Position numbers and translations under genes: made by a program. A stretch of DNA of 64,000 bases, taken from positions 1,178,001 to 1,242,000 of the forward strand of contig LR778135.1 in assembly GCA_902810075.1 (NCBI GenBank), written 5' to 3'. This DNA comes from Ruminococcaceae bacterium BL-6 (GTDB lineage Bacteria; Bacillota; Clostridia; Oscillospirales; Acutalibacteraceae). The notes under the pieces were generated by a model. That model was not told the origin of the DNA. It searched no databases and was given only the letters and a program-made list of their open reading frames with translations. This document shows positions 34,683-44,210 of this stretch, piece after piece; position 1 is the first letter of the stretch; the number at the start of each line of letters is the position of its first letter.

Positions 34683-35692
34683 AAAAGAAAAAACAGCTCA
34701 GCGACACCTCTTTTCTGCTGATGGTGACAGTGGGGCTTTTCATTCTGATGTATGTGGTGGGGATGATCGTCTTCGCGGACAAAGGCTTCGCAAAGCCCCA
34801 GATGTTTCTGAACCTCTTTATTTCCAATGCGGGCCTGATCGTCATTTCCTGCGGGCTTACGCTCGTGATGATCACCGGGGGGATCGATATTTCGGTCGGG
34901 TCCGTCACGGGGCTGGTCGCCATGGCTTCCGCCTACCAGATGGAGGTGAACGGGTCCGGCGCGTATACGGCCCTGGCCCTGTCCCTCCTGATCGGCCTGG
35001 CGTTCGGCGTCGTTCAGGGGTATCTGATCGCCTATCTGGATATCCAGCCGTTTATCATCACCCTGGCCGGGCTGTTTTTCGGCAGGGGCATGACGGCGGT
35101 GATCAGCAAAGAGATGATCTCGGTCAAAAACGAGACGTTCCTTGCGTGGGCGAAATACAAGATTTATCTTCCCGTCGGCACGACCAATAAAAGGGGTGTG
35201 TTCCAGCCCGCCTACATCTACCCGACTGTCATCGTCGCGCTGCTGGTTCTGATCGCCGTGGCCGTCATGCTGAAATACACCAGATTCGGCCGCAGGCTCT
35301 ACGCGCTCGGCGGAAGCCAGCAGAGTGCGCTGATGATGGGGCTGAACGTACGCAGGACAAAATTCTATGCCTATACCTTAAACGGCTTTCTGGTCGGGCT
35401 GGGAGGGTTCCTTTTCTTCCTCAACAGCTGCGCCGGTTTCGTGGAGCAGGCGAAAGGGCTGGAAATGGACGCGATCTCCGCATCCGTGATCGGCGGCACG
35501 CTGCTGTCCGGCGGTGTCGGGAACCCGGTCGGAACGCTGTTCGGCGTCTTGATCAAGGGGGCGATCTCCAGCCTGATCACCACCCAGGGCACGCTGTCCA
35601 GCTGGTGGGTGCGCATCGCCCTTTCCTCCCTGCTCTGCTTCTTCATCGTCCTGCAGAGTGTGATCGCGTCGAGAAAGAAAAAAAGCATGTAG
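34679..35692 (+). CDS. Sugar ABC transporter permease (YjfF-type)
   Basis: 337 residues, the second permease of the importer. The family segments are MITGGIDISVGSVTGLVAMA, GYLIAYLDIQPFIITLAGLF and GGSQQSALMMGLNVRRTKF. Two different permeases next to one double ATPase and one lipoprotein is the YtfQRT-YjfF layout. ATG 34679 overlaps the preceding TGA (ATGA). Confidence 0.9.
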   Translation: MKKKKQLSDTSFLLMVTVGLFILMYVVGMIVFADKGFAKPQMFLNLFISNAGLIVISCGLTLVMITGGIDISVGSVTGLVAMASAYQMEVNGSGAYTALALSLLIGLAFGVVQGYLIAYLDIQPFIITLAGLFFGRGMTAVISKEMISVKNETFLAWAKYKIYLPVGTTNKRGVFQPAYIYPTVIVALLVLIAVAVMLKYTRFGRRLYALGGSQQSALMMGLNVRRTKFYAYTLNGFLVGLGGFLFFLNSCAGFVEQAKGLEMDAISASVIGGTLLSGGVGNPVGTLFGVLIKGAISSLITTQGTLSSWWVRIALSSLLCFFIVLQSVIASRKKKSM

Positions 35693-35809
35693 CGGCTTCC
35701 ATTTAGTATTGAGAATATGCCGGGTTTGAGGTATGATATCAATATAACAAAGGCGCGGCAAGGCGGCGCAAAGCAATATTGTTTATCATAATAGGTGGGA
35801 GGATTTGCA

Positions 35810-37426
35810 ATGGCACAGACTGCTTTCGGAGGGGAATTGTCCCCCAAAAGCTCCATCACACAGGGCCGTACGGCCCTTGGAATCGAACTCGGCTCCACGC
35901 GGATCAAAGCGGTCCTGATCGGGCCGGATTACGCTCCGCTCGCTTCCGGCGGCTTCGACTGGGAAAACCGTCTGGTGGACGGGATCTGGACCTACGACCT
36001 GGATGACGTGTGGAAAGGGGTGCAGGCCAGCTTCCGCAGCCTGGCTGCACAGGTGCGGGAACGGTACGGCGTATCCCTTTCCCGGGTCGGCTCTCTGGGG
36101 ATATCCGCAATGATGCACGGCTATCTGGCGTTCGACGAAAAGGGGAATCAGCTGGTTCCCTTCCGCACCTGGCGCAACACGGTCACCGGCCAGGCGGCCG
36201 GGCTGCTGACGGAGGAATTCCGGTTCAACGTTCCCCAGCGGTGGAGCGTCGCCCATTTGTATCAGGCGATCCTGAACGGGGAAAAGCATGTGAAAGACGT
36301 CGCCTTTCTGACCACGCTTTCCGGATATGTGCACTGGAAGCTGACGGGCGAAAAGGTGCTGGGCGTGGGGGACGCTTCCGGAATGTTCCCCATCGACAGC
36401 AGCCGCAGCGATTACGACGCCGGCATGATGGAAAAATTCCAGGATCTGGTGGCAGGCTATGGGTTCGGATGGCATCTGAAGGACATCCTGCCCCGCGTTT
36501 TGAGCGCGGGCGAGCCTGCGGGGCGGCTTACCCCGGAGGGCGCCCTCCTGCTGGACCCGAGCGGCAGCCTGGAAGCGGGCGTCCCCCTCTGCCCGCCGGA
36601 AGGGGATGCCGGAACCGGGATGGCGGCGACCAACAGCGTGGCCGAGCAGACGGGAAATGTTTCGGCCGGCACCTCCATCTTCGCGATGATCGTTCTGGAA
36701 AAGCCGCTTTCCCGGGTCTACCCCGAAATCGACATGGTGACCACCCCCGCCGGAAAGCCGACGGCCATGGTGCACTGCAACAACTGCACATCCGACCTGG
36801 ATGCCTGGGTGAAGCTTTTTTCTCAGGGGCTGGAATCGCTCGGCGTCAGAAAAAGCAAGGCCGAGGTTTACGACCTTTTTTACAACAGGGCGCTGGCGGG
36901 AGAGCCGGACTGCGGGGGTCTGCTTTCCTATAATTATTATTCCGGCGAGCCGATCACCGGCCTGAAAGAGGGGCGGCCGCTGTTTGTCCGCACCCCGGAA
37001 AGCAGGATGAGCTTTGAGAACTTTGCGCGTTCCCTGATCTTTTCGACCATCGCCACCCTCAGGATCGGGATGGATATCTTATCCGAGGAGCAGATCCATA
37101 TCAAAACGCTTCTGGGGCACGGCGGCCTGTTTAAGACGAAGAAGGTCGGGCAGGCCCTGATGGCTTCGGCGCTGAAGGTGCCCGTGGCGGTCATGGAGAC
37201 GGCCGGGGAAGGGGGCGCCTGGGGAATCGCGCTTCTGGCTGCGTATCTTCGGGAAAAGGAACAGGGAGAGACCCTGGAATCCTATCTGTCGCAAAAGGTT
37301 TTTTCTCGGATCGAAAGCGCCGTGACACCGCCGGACCCGAAGGATGTCAAAGGCTTTGAGGACTTCATGAAGAATTACAGGGCGGGGCTTGCCGCAGAGC
37401 GGGCCGCCGTCGAAAACATAAACTAA
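35810..37426 (+). CDS. FGGY-family carbohydrate kinase, probable L-ribulokinase
   Basis: 538 residues. The N-terminal ATPase fold has [15 protein letters not shown] (about 23-37) and [21 protein letters not shown]; the C-terminal fold has [13 protein letters not shown] and [19 protein letters not shown]. It should phosphorylate a sugar in the arabinose route; position between the importer and araA/araD points to L-ribulose. It is not the classical AraB subgroup, so annotation pipelines may call it xylulokinase or just FGGY kinase. ATG 35810 follows GGGAGG; the GTG at 35795 precedes that site. Confidence 0.8.
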   Translation: MAQTAFGGELSPKSSITQGRTALGIELGSTRIKAVLIGPDYAPLASGGFDWENRLVDGIWTYDLDDVWKGVQASFRSLAAQVRERYGVSLSRVGSLGISAMMHGYLAFDEKGNQLVPFRTWRNTVTGQAAGLLTEEFRFNVPQRWSVAHLYQAILNGEKHVKDVAFLTTLSGYVHWKLTGEKVLGVGDASGMFPIDSSRSDYDAGMMEKFQDLVAGYGFGWHLKDILPRVLSAGEPAGRLTPEGALLLDPSGSLEAGVPLCPPEGDAGTGMAATNSVAEQTGNVSAGTSIFAMIVLEKPLSRVYPEIDMVTTPAGKPTAMVHCNNCTSDLDAWVKLFSQGLESLGVRKSKAEVYDLFYNRALAGEPDCGGLLSYNYYSGEPITGLKEGRPLFVRTPESRMSFENFARSLIFSTIATLRIGMDILSEEQIHIKTLLGHGGLFKTKKVGQALMASALKVPVAVMETAGEGGAWGIALLAAYLREKEQGETLESYLSQKVFSRIESAVTPPDPKDVKGFEDFMKNYRAGLAAERAAVENIN

Positions 37427-37449
37427 CCAGAGGAAAGAGGTTTTGACTG

Positions 37450-38931
37450 ATGAAATTGAAGGAGTACCGGTTCTGGTTCGTGGTCGGGAGCCAGTTCCTA
37501 TACGGCCCCGAAACGTTGGCCAGGGTGGAAGAGGATGCCAGAAAGATCGTGGACGGGCTCAACAAAAGCGGGGACCTTCCCTGCGAGGTTGTCTACAAGG
37601 ATATTATGAAGACCAGCGACGAGATCGTGACGGTCGTGCGGGAAGCAAACTATGACAACGCCTGCGCCGGGATCATCACGTTCTGCCACACGTTCAGCCC
37701 ATCCAAAATGTGGATCAACGGGCTGAACCTCCTGCAGAAGCCGTGGCTCCATTTCCATACCCAGTTCAACAGGACGATCCCCAACGAGGCCATCGACATG
37801 GATTATATGAACCTGCACCAGAGCGCCCACGGCGACCGCGAGCACGGGTTCATCGGCGCCCGGATGCGGATCCCGAGGAAAATCGTGGTGGGCTATTGGG
37901 AGGACGCGGATGTACGGCGGAAAATCGGCAGATGGATGCGCGCCGCCGTCGGCGTGCAGGAAAGCCGGAACCTGAAGGTCATGCGCTTCGGCGACAATAT
38001 GCGCAACGTCGCGGTCACCGAGGGCGACAAGGTGGAGGCGCAGATCAAGCTGGGCTGGCAGGTGAACACCTGGCCGGTCGGCGAGCTGGCGGAGCTCATC
38101 GGGTCCGTCACGGACGCCGAGGCGGATGCCCTGATGAAAGAATATGCGCAAAAATATGTGATTTCCACCGGCGACCTGGATGCCGTGCGGTACCAGGCAA
38201 AAGAGGAGATCGCTTTGAAGCGGATGCTGGACCGCGAGGGCTGCACCGCCTTTTCGAATACCTTCGAGGACCTGTACGGCATGCGGCAGCTGCCGGGCCT
38301 CGCCACCCAGCGCCTGATGGAGCAGGGCTACGGATACGGCGGCGAGGGCGACTGGAAGGCCTCCGCCATGACCCGCATCGTCAAGGTGATGGGGGAAGGC
38401 CTTGGCGGCGGCACGACCTTTATGGAGGACTATTCCTATGACCTGACCGTCGGGAAAGAGCTTTCCATGGGCGCCCATATGCTGGAAGTCTGCCCCAGCG
38501 TGGCCGCGCAGAAGCCGCGGATCGAAGTCCATCCGCTTGGGATCGGCGGAAAAGAGCCCCCGGCCCGCCTGGTTTTCGAAGGGCACGCCGGGAAAGGGGT
38601 CGTCGCCTGCCTGGTGGACATGGGCGGGCGCCTGCGCCTGATCGTTCAGGATATCGAGTGCGTCAAGCCCACTCAGACGATGCCGAACCTTCCGGTGGCC
38701 CGCGTGATGTGGAAGCCCATGCCGGACCTGAAAACAGGAGCGGAGTGCTGGATCATGGCCGGCGGGGCGCATCACACCACGCTGAGCTATGACGTGACGG
38801 CCGAGCAGCTGCGGGACTTTGCGCGCATGATGGATATCGAGTTCGTACATATCGCAGAAAATACCGTTCCGGAAGAGTTCGAGCAGAACCTGCTGCTTTC
38901 GGATCTTGTCTGGAAAGCGAGAGAAAAATAA
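37450..38931 (+). CDS. araA: L-arabinose isomerase
   Basis: Converts L-arabinose to L-ribulose with a divalent metal. 493 residues, the normal length. The N-terminal half has [16 protein letters not shown] and [13 protein letters not shown]. Metal-site glutamates and histidines appear in [23 protein letters not shown] and [12 protein letters not shown]. It lies 23 bp after the kinase and 34 bp before araD, so the three form one operon. Confidence 0.95.
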   Translation: MKLKEYRFWFVVGSQFLYGPETLARVEEDARKIVDGLNKSGDLPCEVVYKDIMKTSDEIVTVVREANYDNACAGIITFCHTFSPSKMWINGLNLLQKPWLHFHTQFNRTIPNEAIDMDYMNLHQSAHGDREHGFIGARMRIPRKIVVGYWEDADVRRKIGRWMRAAVGVQESRNLKVMRFGDNMRNVAVTEGDKVEAQIKLGWQVNTWPVGELAELIGSVTDAEADALMKEYAQKYVISTGDLDAVRYQAKEEIALKRMLDREGCTAFSNTFEDLYGMRQLPGLATQRLMEQGYGYGGEGDWKASAMTRIVKVMGEGLGGGTTFMEDYSYDLTVGKELSMGAHMLEVCPSVAAQKPRIEVHPLGIGGKEPPARLVFEGHAGKGVVACLVDMGGRLRLIVQDIECVKPTQTMPNLPVARVMWKPMPDLKTGAECWIMAGGAHHTTLSYDVTAEQLRDFARMMDIEFVHIAENTVPEEFEQNLLLSDLVWKAREK

Positions 38932-38965
38932 AAAAGACAGCGCCCAATTTCCAAGGAGGAAAGTT

Positions 38966-39673
38966 ATGCTGGAAGAACTGAAGCAAAAGGTATATGAAGC
39001 CAATCAGATGCTGCCGGCCCACCGTCTGGTGACGTTTACCTGGGGAAATGTCAGCGGGGTCGACCGGGAAAAAGGTTTGATGGTGATCAAGCCGAGCGGC
39101 GTGGATTACGAGAAGATGAAGCCCGGGGACATGGTCGTGATGAAACTGGATACCGGCGAGGTCGTGGAGGGAGGCCTGCGTCCTTCCTCGGATGCGCCCA
39201 CCCATCTGGAGCTGTACCGGAACTTCGGGGGCATCGGCGGGATCGTTCATACGCACAGCAGGTGGGCGACGATCTTCGCCCAGGCGAAGCGTGGGATCCC
39301 CCCTCTCGGCACGACCCAAGGGGATTATTTCTACGGCGAGATCCCATGCACCCGCATGATGACGAAACAGGAGATCCGGGGAAAGTACGAGCTGGAAACC
39401 GGGAAAGTGATCGTCGAGACGTTCGCGGGGAAAAATCCGAACGATATGCCCGGCGTGCTGGTGGCGAGCCACGGCCCTTTCGCGTGGGGAACCTCTCCGA
39501 TGAATGCCGTGCATAATGCCGTGGTGCTGGAGGAAGTCGCCTTTATGGCGTGGCACAGCCTGGTTCTGGAGCCGGACCTCCCCGTGATGCAGCGGGAGCT
39601 GCTGGATAAGCATTATCTGCGCAAGCACGGGCCGGACGCCTATTACGGGCAAAAGAACGGCATCCATCCATAA
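38966..39673 (+). CDS. araD: L-ribulose-5-phosphate 4-epimerase
   Basis: Zinc enzyme that makes D-xylulose 5-phosphate, entering the pentose phosphate pathway. 235 residues. Class II aldolase-like motifs: [32 protein letters not shown], the zinc ligands in [16 protein letters not shown], and ASHGPFAWG with a later His. ATG 38966 follows AAGGAGG; the upstream in-frame codon at 38906 lies inside araA. Last gene of the arabinose operon. Confidence 0.95.
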   Translation: MLEELKQKVYEANQMLPAHRLVTFTWGNVSGVDREKGLMVIKPSGVDYEKMKPGDMVVMKLDTGEVVEGGLRPSSDAPTHLELYRNFGGIGGIVHTHSRWATIFAQAKRGIPPLGTTQGDYFYGEIPCTRMMTKQEIRGKYELETGKVIVETFAGKNPNDMPGVLVASHGPFAWGTSPMNAVHNAVVLEEVAFMAWHSLVLEPDLPVMQRELLDKHYLRKHGPDAYYGQKNGIHP

Positions 39674-39701
39674 CGGAGCGGCCTGCAAAAATCTTAAATT
39701 A

Positions 39702-39746
39702 AAAAGCCGGGATTTCAGTAACGTCAGTACTGAAATCCCGGCTTTT
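39702..39746. terminator. Bidirectional terminator between araD and kdpE
   Basis: A perfect 19-bp stem (AAAAGCCGGGATTTCAGTA) with a 7-nt loop, flanked by A4 and T4. It serves the two converging transcripts. Confidence 0.9.
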
Positions 39747-39753
39747 GCTTGTC

Positions 39754-40479
39754 TTATTCCTGCCCGCCCTGCTTGTTCTCGTCGCTCACCCGCAGCATCC
39801 GGTAGCCGATGCCGATATGGGTCTGGATGTATTCGGGCCGCGAGGGATTTTTTTCGATTTTCTTTCTCAGGGTCGCCATAAAGACGCGCAGCGCGGAAAC
39901 GTCGCTGGAATAGTCGCCCCAGATCTCATGCAGGATAAAGTTGTGGGTGAGAACCTTGCCGACGTTTTTGGCCAGAAGGCAGAGCAGCTTATACTCGATC
40001 GGGGTCAGGTGGATTTCTTTTCCACCCATAAAGACGCTCCCCGCCGCGTAATCGATTTTCAGCTCCCCGTTGAGAAAAACCGTGGAGTTCCTCCTCAGCT
40101 TTTCGCTGTCGTACCGGACGCGGCGGAGGCTCACCCGCAGCCTTGCCAGAAGCTCGTCGACGCTGAAGGGCTTCGTCAGATAATCGTCCGCGCCGGCGTC
40201 CAGCGCGTCTATTTTATCCTTGTCCTCGCTGCGGGCGCTGACGACAATGATGGGGGTGTTCGACCACGTCCGCACCTTCCGGATGATGTCCACCCCGTCC
40301 ATGTCCGGCAGGCCCAGGTCCAGAATGATGACATCCGGCTGCTTGGAGACGGCCTCGAAAATCGACGCTTCTCCCGTTTCGGCCGTGTGATAAAGGTATC
40401 CCTGTGTTTCCAGGGTGGTGGTAATCAGTTTTCGGATGGCCTTGTCATCCTCTACGACGAGGATCAACGGCTTATTCAT
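39754..40479 (-). CDS. kdpE: KdpE-type response regulator (OmpR family)
   Basis: 241 residues. The receiver domain has LVVEDDKAIR, the phospho-Asp in VIILDLGLPDMDG and the KPFS lysine; a winged-helix domain ends GKVLTHNFILHEIWG and THIGIGYRML. KdpE activates K+ uptake genes on K+ limitation. ATG 40479 is better spaced from AGAGGTG than ATG 40485. It overlaps the end of kdpD. No kdpFABC is nearby, so the target may be the ATPase/TrkA group upstream. Confidence 0.9.
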   Translation of the reverse strand: MNKPLILVVEDDKAIRKLITTTLETQGYLYHTAETGEASIFEAVSKQPDVIILDLGLPDMDGVDIIRKVRTWSNTPIIVVSARSEDKDKIDALDAGADDYLTKPFSVDELLARLRVSLRRVRYDSEKLRRNSTVFLNGELKIDYAAGSVFMGGKEIHLTPIEYKLLCLLAKNVGKVLTHNFILHEIWGDYSSDVSALRVFMATLRKKIEKNPSRPEYIQTHIGIGYRMLRVSDENKQGGQE

Positions 40480-43180
40480 GAACATTCACCTCTGCTGCTT
40501 CCAAAGTAAAGCCAAAGACGGTGCCTTTCGGCACGTTGTCCCTGACATAGATGCTCCCCCCGTGCGCGTGAAGGATCGACCGGCACAGATAAAGCCCCAG
40601 GCCGAGCCCGCGCCGGTCATCCCCGCGGGGGTTTCCGGCGGTATAGAACATATCGAACAGCTTCGATTTCGCTTCGTCCGGGATCCCGGGGCCGTCGTCC
40701 GCAATTTCCACCCGCACGGATTTCCCATCCCTTTTCGCCGTGATGGTGATGTGCGAGCCGGGCTGGGTGTATTTGATCGCGTTGTTGACGATGTTGATGA
40801 CGACCTGAATCATCAGCCGGGAATCCATCTTCGCCATCAGAAGCTCGTCCTCCAGCACGGTCTCGATTTTATGCTCCGCGCTGTTCCGGTTGATGTGGCG
40901 GAGCGCCTCCGCGATGATGTCCTCGAGAAGCTCCGGCTGCAAATTCAAACGGATCTTTCCGTTCTCGATCCGGGTGATGGAAAGCAGGTTTTCCACCAGG
41001 CTGATCAGCCACATGGAGTCGTCGTAAATATCGACGTAGATGCCTTTTTTCTGCTCTTCGCTCAGCACTTCGGAATTGCGCATGAGAATGCCCGCGTTTC
41101 CGGAGATGCTCGTGAGCGGGGTCCGCAGATCATGGGAGATCGTCCGCAGCAGGTTGGCGCGGAGCTGCTCCTGCTGCATCTGCATGGAGATTTGCTTCTG
41201 CGTCTCGTTCAGCCTCTCTTTTTCAAGCGCCAGCGCGCATTCCCCCAGCGTGGCGATCGTCAGGTTTTTCTCGAACGCTTCCAAAGGGGCCTCCCGGTCC
41301 ATGACGACCGCCGCCACGGCGAGCACCGTGTCGCCCCCGCGCACCGCCAGATACAGGCATTTGGCGGCGGACAGGGTGTTGGTCGTGGCGCCCGCGTGCT
41401 TGTTGTTTTTGTAGACCCACTCGGCCACCGCGCGTTCATCCGTCCCGAGATAATCCTGTGGGACCGGCGCGGAAACTTCCTTCGGAAAAACCAGCGGCTG
41501 CGACAGCGTATTCTGCCGCGCGGGATAGAAAATCACCGTCCTGTCCAGCAGCTTCACCATCTGGCGCGCCGTTTCCCGCAGAATTTCCGTCTGGTCCTTC
41601 GCCTGCTGCAGCTTCCGGCTCGTCTCCAGAAGCACCTCCGTGCGGTAGGCCTTCTGCGCCGATTGGCGGGCCTGCTTTTTGACCTGCCCGGTCAGCGTGC
41701 TGGTGATGAAGGCGGCGGCCAGCATGACCAGAAACGTGATCGGGTAACCGGAGGCATACGTTTCCAGGGACAGGCGGGGATTGATAAAAATAAAGTCGAA
41801 CACGATGACGCTCAGAATCGACGACACCGTGCTGTACACCCAGCTGGTTGTAAACACGGCGTTCAGCAGAACGCCGAGGATATAAACCGTAACGATATTC
41901 GCCTCGTTGAAGCCAAGGGAGGCAAACCAGAGCGCGACCATCGTGCAGAGCGCCAGAATCCCGGCGGATTTCGCGATGTCCGGCCAGGACAGGCGCGGCG
42001 GCGCCGAGAATTTCGGCCTCCTGATATAGGAGGACGACTGCGTGTCTGGAATGATGTAAATGTCCAGATTGGGCGCGAGCACGGTCAGCCGGTCGACGAA
42101 ATTTGCTCTGGCGGACCACCTGGTCCCCCGGTTCGAACGCCCCATGACGATCTTCGAAACGCGGCTTACTTTGGCGTACTCCGCGATCTGTTCGGGAATG
42201 TCCTCTCCGAACACCGTGGCGATCTGGGCGCCGAGCTGCTCGGCCAGCCTTAAGTTTTTTCTCAGGGCCGCCCGGTTTTTCCCTTCCAGCTCCCGTGTCC
42301 CCGGCGTTTCCACGAACAGCGCCGTGAAGGCGCCGTGAAAGGCGTCCGACATTCTCGCCGCCGCGCGGACGACCTTCGCGTTGGAGGGGGCGGACGACAG
42401 GCAGACTAAGATATGCTCGTTTCCAAAGGCGGGAGGGGCCTCCTGGTCCGGCGCGGCGTCATGCGGCTTCGCCGCGGCCCGGCCGACCCGGTCCGCGGTG
42501 AAGCGCAGTGCGATTTCCCGCAGCGCGGTCAGCTTTTCCTTCGTGAAGAAAGGCAGCAGCCTTTGCCTCTCCTGATTCTCGCGGTATATTTTTCCCTTTT
42601 CGAGCCGTTCGATCAGGCGGCCCGGCTCGATATCCACCAGCTCCACCTGATCCGCCTGGTCGAATATGCTGTCCGGGATGCGTTCCTGCATGGAAACGCC
42701 GGTGATGGAAGCGACGATGTCGTTCAGGCTCTCGATATGCTGAACGTTGACCGTCGTGCATACGCTGATTCCCGCCTGCAAAAGCTCTTCGATGTCCTGA
42801 TATCTGTTTTTATGGCGGCAGCCCTGCGCGTTGATGTGGGCCAGCTCGTCGACTAAAATCACATCCGGCCTGCGCCGGAGCGCCCGGTCCAGATCGAATT
42901 CTTTCCGTTCGGCACCCTGATCTCGGATCCTCAGCGGCGGAAGGACCTCCAATCCCCGGAGGAGAGCCCCCGTTTCCGGGCGGGAGTGCGGCTCGATATA
43001 GCCGGCGACGATATCGGCGCCGTCCTTGCGGGCCTCCTGGGCATCGCTCAGCATCTTGAAGGTTTTTCCGACGCCTTCCGCATAGCCGAGATAAATGCGC
43101 AGTTTGCCGCGCGGTTCCTCGGCGGGCAGCTCGGAAAGCTGCCGGAGCAGGGAAGCGGGGTCCGTCTGATGAATCGCCAT
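40472..43180 (-). CDS. kdpD: KdpD-type sensor histidine kinase
   Basis: 902 residues, a full-length KdpD. Order: N-terminal KdpD domain with a Walker-like GYAEGVGKTFKML (about 33-45) and VDELAHINAQGCRHKNRYQD; a Usp domain (about 250-370) with MGRSNRGTRWS; four membrane helices (about 400-500); GAF-like region; HisKA with His in ISHDLRTPLTSISGN; HATPase with NAIKYTQPGSHI and DDGPGIPDEAK. It senses K+ limitation or turgor. The Usp domain is a known c-di-AMP site in some Firmicutes. ATG follows GGAAGGAG. Confidence 0.93.
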   Translation of the reverse strand: MAIHQTDPASLLRQLSELPAEEPRGKLRIYLGYAEGVGKTFKMLSDAQEARKDGADIVAGYIEPHSRPETGALLRGLEVLPPLRIRDQGAERKEFDLDRALRRRPDVILVDELAHINAQGCRHKNRYQDIEELLQAGISVCTTVNVQHIESLNDIVASITGVSMQERIPDSIFDQADQVELVDIEPGRLIERLEKGKIYRENQERQRLLPFFTKEKLTALREIALRFTADRVGRAAAKPHDAAPDQEAPPAFGNEHILVCLSSAPSNAKVVRAAARMSDAFHGAFTALFVETPGTRELEGKNRAALRKNLRLAEQLGAQIATVFGEDIPEQIAEYAKVSRVSKIVMGRSNRGTRWSARANFVDRLTVLAPNLDIYIIPDTQSSSYIRRPKFSAPPRLSWPDIAKSAGILALCTMVALWFASLGFNEANIVTVYILGVLLNAVFTTSWVYSTVSSILSVIVFDFIFINPRLSLETYASGYPITFLVMLAAAFITSTLTGQVKKQARQSAQKAYRTEVLLETSRKLQQAKDQTEILRETARQMVKLLDRTVIFYPARQNTLSQPLVFPKEVSAPVPQDYLGTDERAVAEWVYKNNKHAGATTNTLSAAKCLYLAVRGGDTVLAVAAVVMDREAPLEAFEKNLTIATLGECALALEKERLNETQKQISMQMQQEQLRANLLRTISHDLRTPLTSISGNAGILMRNSEVLSEEQKKGIYVDIYDDSMWLISLVENLLSITRIENGKIRLNLQPELLEDIIAEALRHINRNSAEHKIETVLEDELLMAKMDSRLMIQVVINIVNNAIKYTQPGSHITITAKRDGKSVRVEIADDGPGIPDEAKSKLFDMFYTAGNPRGDDRRGLGLGLYLCRSILHAHGGSIYVRDNVPKGTVFGFTLEAAEVNVHE

Positions 43181-43339
43181 AAAGATGCTCCTTCCCTTTC
43201 CATATTAAAACAGTATATCATAAACGGGATCAGGATGACGTTATATTTTTCTCCATAGCATTAAGATTGCATTAAGACGGGCGGATATTCAAAGAGTCGG
43301 AAAGATCGGCCCGATGCGAGCAATGCGGTGGCTTCCGGT

Positions 43340-43540
43340 TCAGTCTTTTACATGCTCGGCGATATCCGACAGCGGACAATCCAGAATTTCACACAGCCGG
43401 TTCAGGGTGATCGTAGAAACCGGCTGATTCCTTTGAAGCCGCTGAACCGTCGCATGGCTCATCGTATGTTTGACGCGAAGCGTATAGGTGGTAACTCCCT
43501 TTTCCTGCATGGTTTTCCATAACGGCGTGAATGTGATCAA
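43340..43540 (-). CDS. Small HTH regulator (Cro/C1 type)
   Basis: 66 residues, essentially one helix-turn-helix domain (YTLRVKHTMSHATVQRLQRN, then TITLNRLCEILDCPLSDI). Stand-alone repressors of this size are common near small phage- or plasmid-derived modules. The start follows GGGAGGTTATACG. A 16-bp inverted repeat lies just upstream and a 34-codon ORF reads the other way. Confidence 0.8.
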   Translation of the reverse strand: MITFTPLWKTMQEKGVTTYTLRVKHTMSHATVQRLQRNQPVSTITLNRLCEILDCPLSDIAEHVKD

Positions 43541-43569
43541 TCGTATAACCTCCCTCTTTACATTTTCTA

Positions 43570-43618
43570 TTATGGCTGCTATAATGAGCCTAAAATAGGG
43601 CTATTATAGTAGCCATAA
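43570..43618. promoter_or_regulatory. Operator/promoter region between the HTH gene and the 34-aa ORF
   Basis: The arms TTATGGCTGCTATAAT (43570-43585) and ATTATAGTAGCCATAA (43603-43618) are an inverted repeat with 15 of 16 matches. Each arm contains a TATAAT reading outward-in. On the forward strand TTTACA (43557-43562) sits 17 bp before TATAAT. This fits repression of both genes by the HTH protein. Confidence 0.6.
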
Positions 43619-43636
43619 AAGGAGATGCAGGGACTA

Positions 43637-43741
43637 ATGGATTACAAATTGGCGTACAAACTTTTATTTAATGCCATTATCGACGCGCTCTCAGAGCTTG
43701 AAAAAGAACGCGTCACTTCGCCAAAAATGGAGAAGAGCTAA
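43637..43741 (+). CDS. 34-residue ORF opposite the HTH regulator
   Basis: MDYKLAYKLLFNAIIDALSE then LEKERV and a charged tail, an amphipathic helix. It starts about 15 bp after AGGAGATG, and a good forward promoter precedes it. Small helical ORFs of this type next to HTH repressors occur in Clostridia; function unknown. Confidence 0.5.
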   Translation: MDYKLAYKLLFNAIIDALSELEKERVTSPKMEKS

Positions 43742-44000
43742 ACAGATTTTGATGCAGCCGCAGCAAAATACTGAGAATATGTTTATCGAATCTGCGACTA
43801 GTAACTGAATCTACGAAGCCGGTCGCCAAACATACGGGAAATGGTACAAAAATAGAAAGCCGGAGGATGACTATCATTCTACTTCTATATTGATAAAAAA
43901 ACCCAGCTTTTTGCTGGGCCTTTTTGTCAATATGCCCGCAGCAAAGGCAGCGGCTTTTTTTATTTGTTATTTTTTATTATTCAGAAAAAACGTGGCAGAC
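43742..44000. other. Non-coding region with one terminator
   Basis: No supported gene. A terminator lies at 43896-43925. ORFs in this stretch are short and compositionally biased. Confidence 0.5.
43896..43925 (+). terminator. Rho-independent terminator
   Basis: Stem CCCAGC/GCTGGG with a T-rich loop, preceded by A7 and followed by T5. Confidence 0.8.
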
Positions 44001-44146
44001 TATAACCGTACGCCGATCTCGGAAAAGTTCCCGAAAATCGCCCCGATCCGGTCTTTATGGAATCTTAACGGCACGGCTGAAACCCGAACGCCAACTTAAT
44101 GGGAAAAAGCTTATACTTATCTTCACAGTTTGGCGTACGGTTTATA
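44001..44146 (+). promoter_or_regulatory. Leader of the P-type ATPase operon closed by a long-range inverted repeat
   Basis: TATAACCGTACGCC (44001-44014) pairs with GGCGTACGGTTTATA (44132-44146), with one bulged A, enclosing about 117 nt with further local pairing. The architecture recalls a riboswitch closing stem, but I cannot match it to a known class such as ydaO or M-box. The ATPase start is 65 bp further on. Confidence 0.35.
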
Positions 44147-44210
44147 GAAAGAAAAGGAGCCGTGCGCAGATGGTCAGCAGATCATGTAGGAGGAGAGATC
44201 GAATACGGCA

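Noticed and set aside
40415..42253. 612-codon forward ORF opposite kdpD
   Set aside because: Antisense shadow of the KdpD kinase.
39754..43180. kdpFABC operon expected beside kdpDE
   Set aside because: Both sides were read: araD on one side, the HTH pair and the P2-type ATPase on the other. The ATPase lacks the KdpB type of sequence and no kdpA or kdpC is present.
44001..44146. ydaO or M-box riboswitch
   Set aside because: The pairing is real, but none of the conserved sequence blocks of those classes was found, so no class was assigned.
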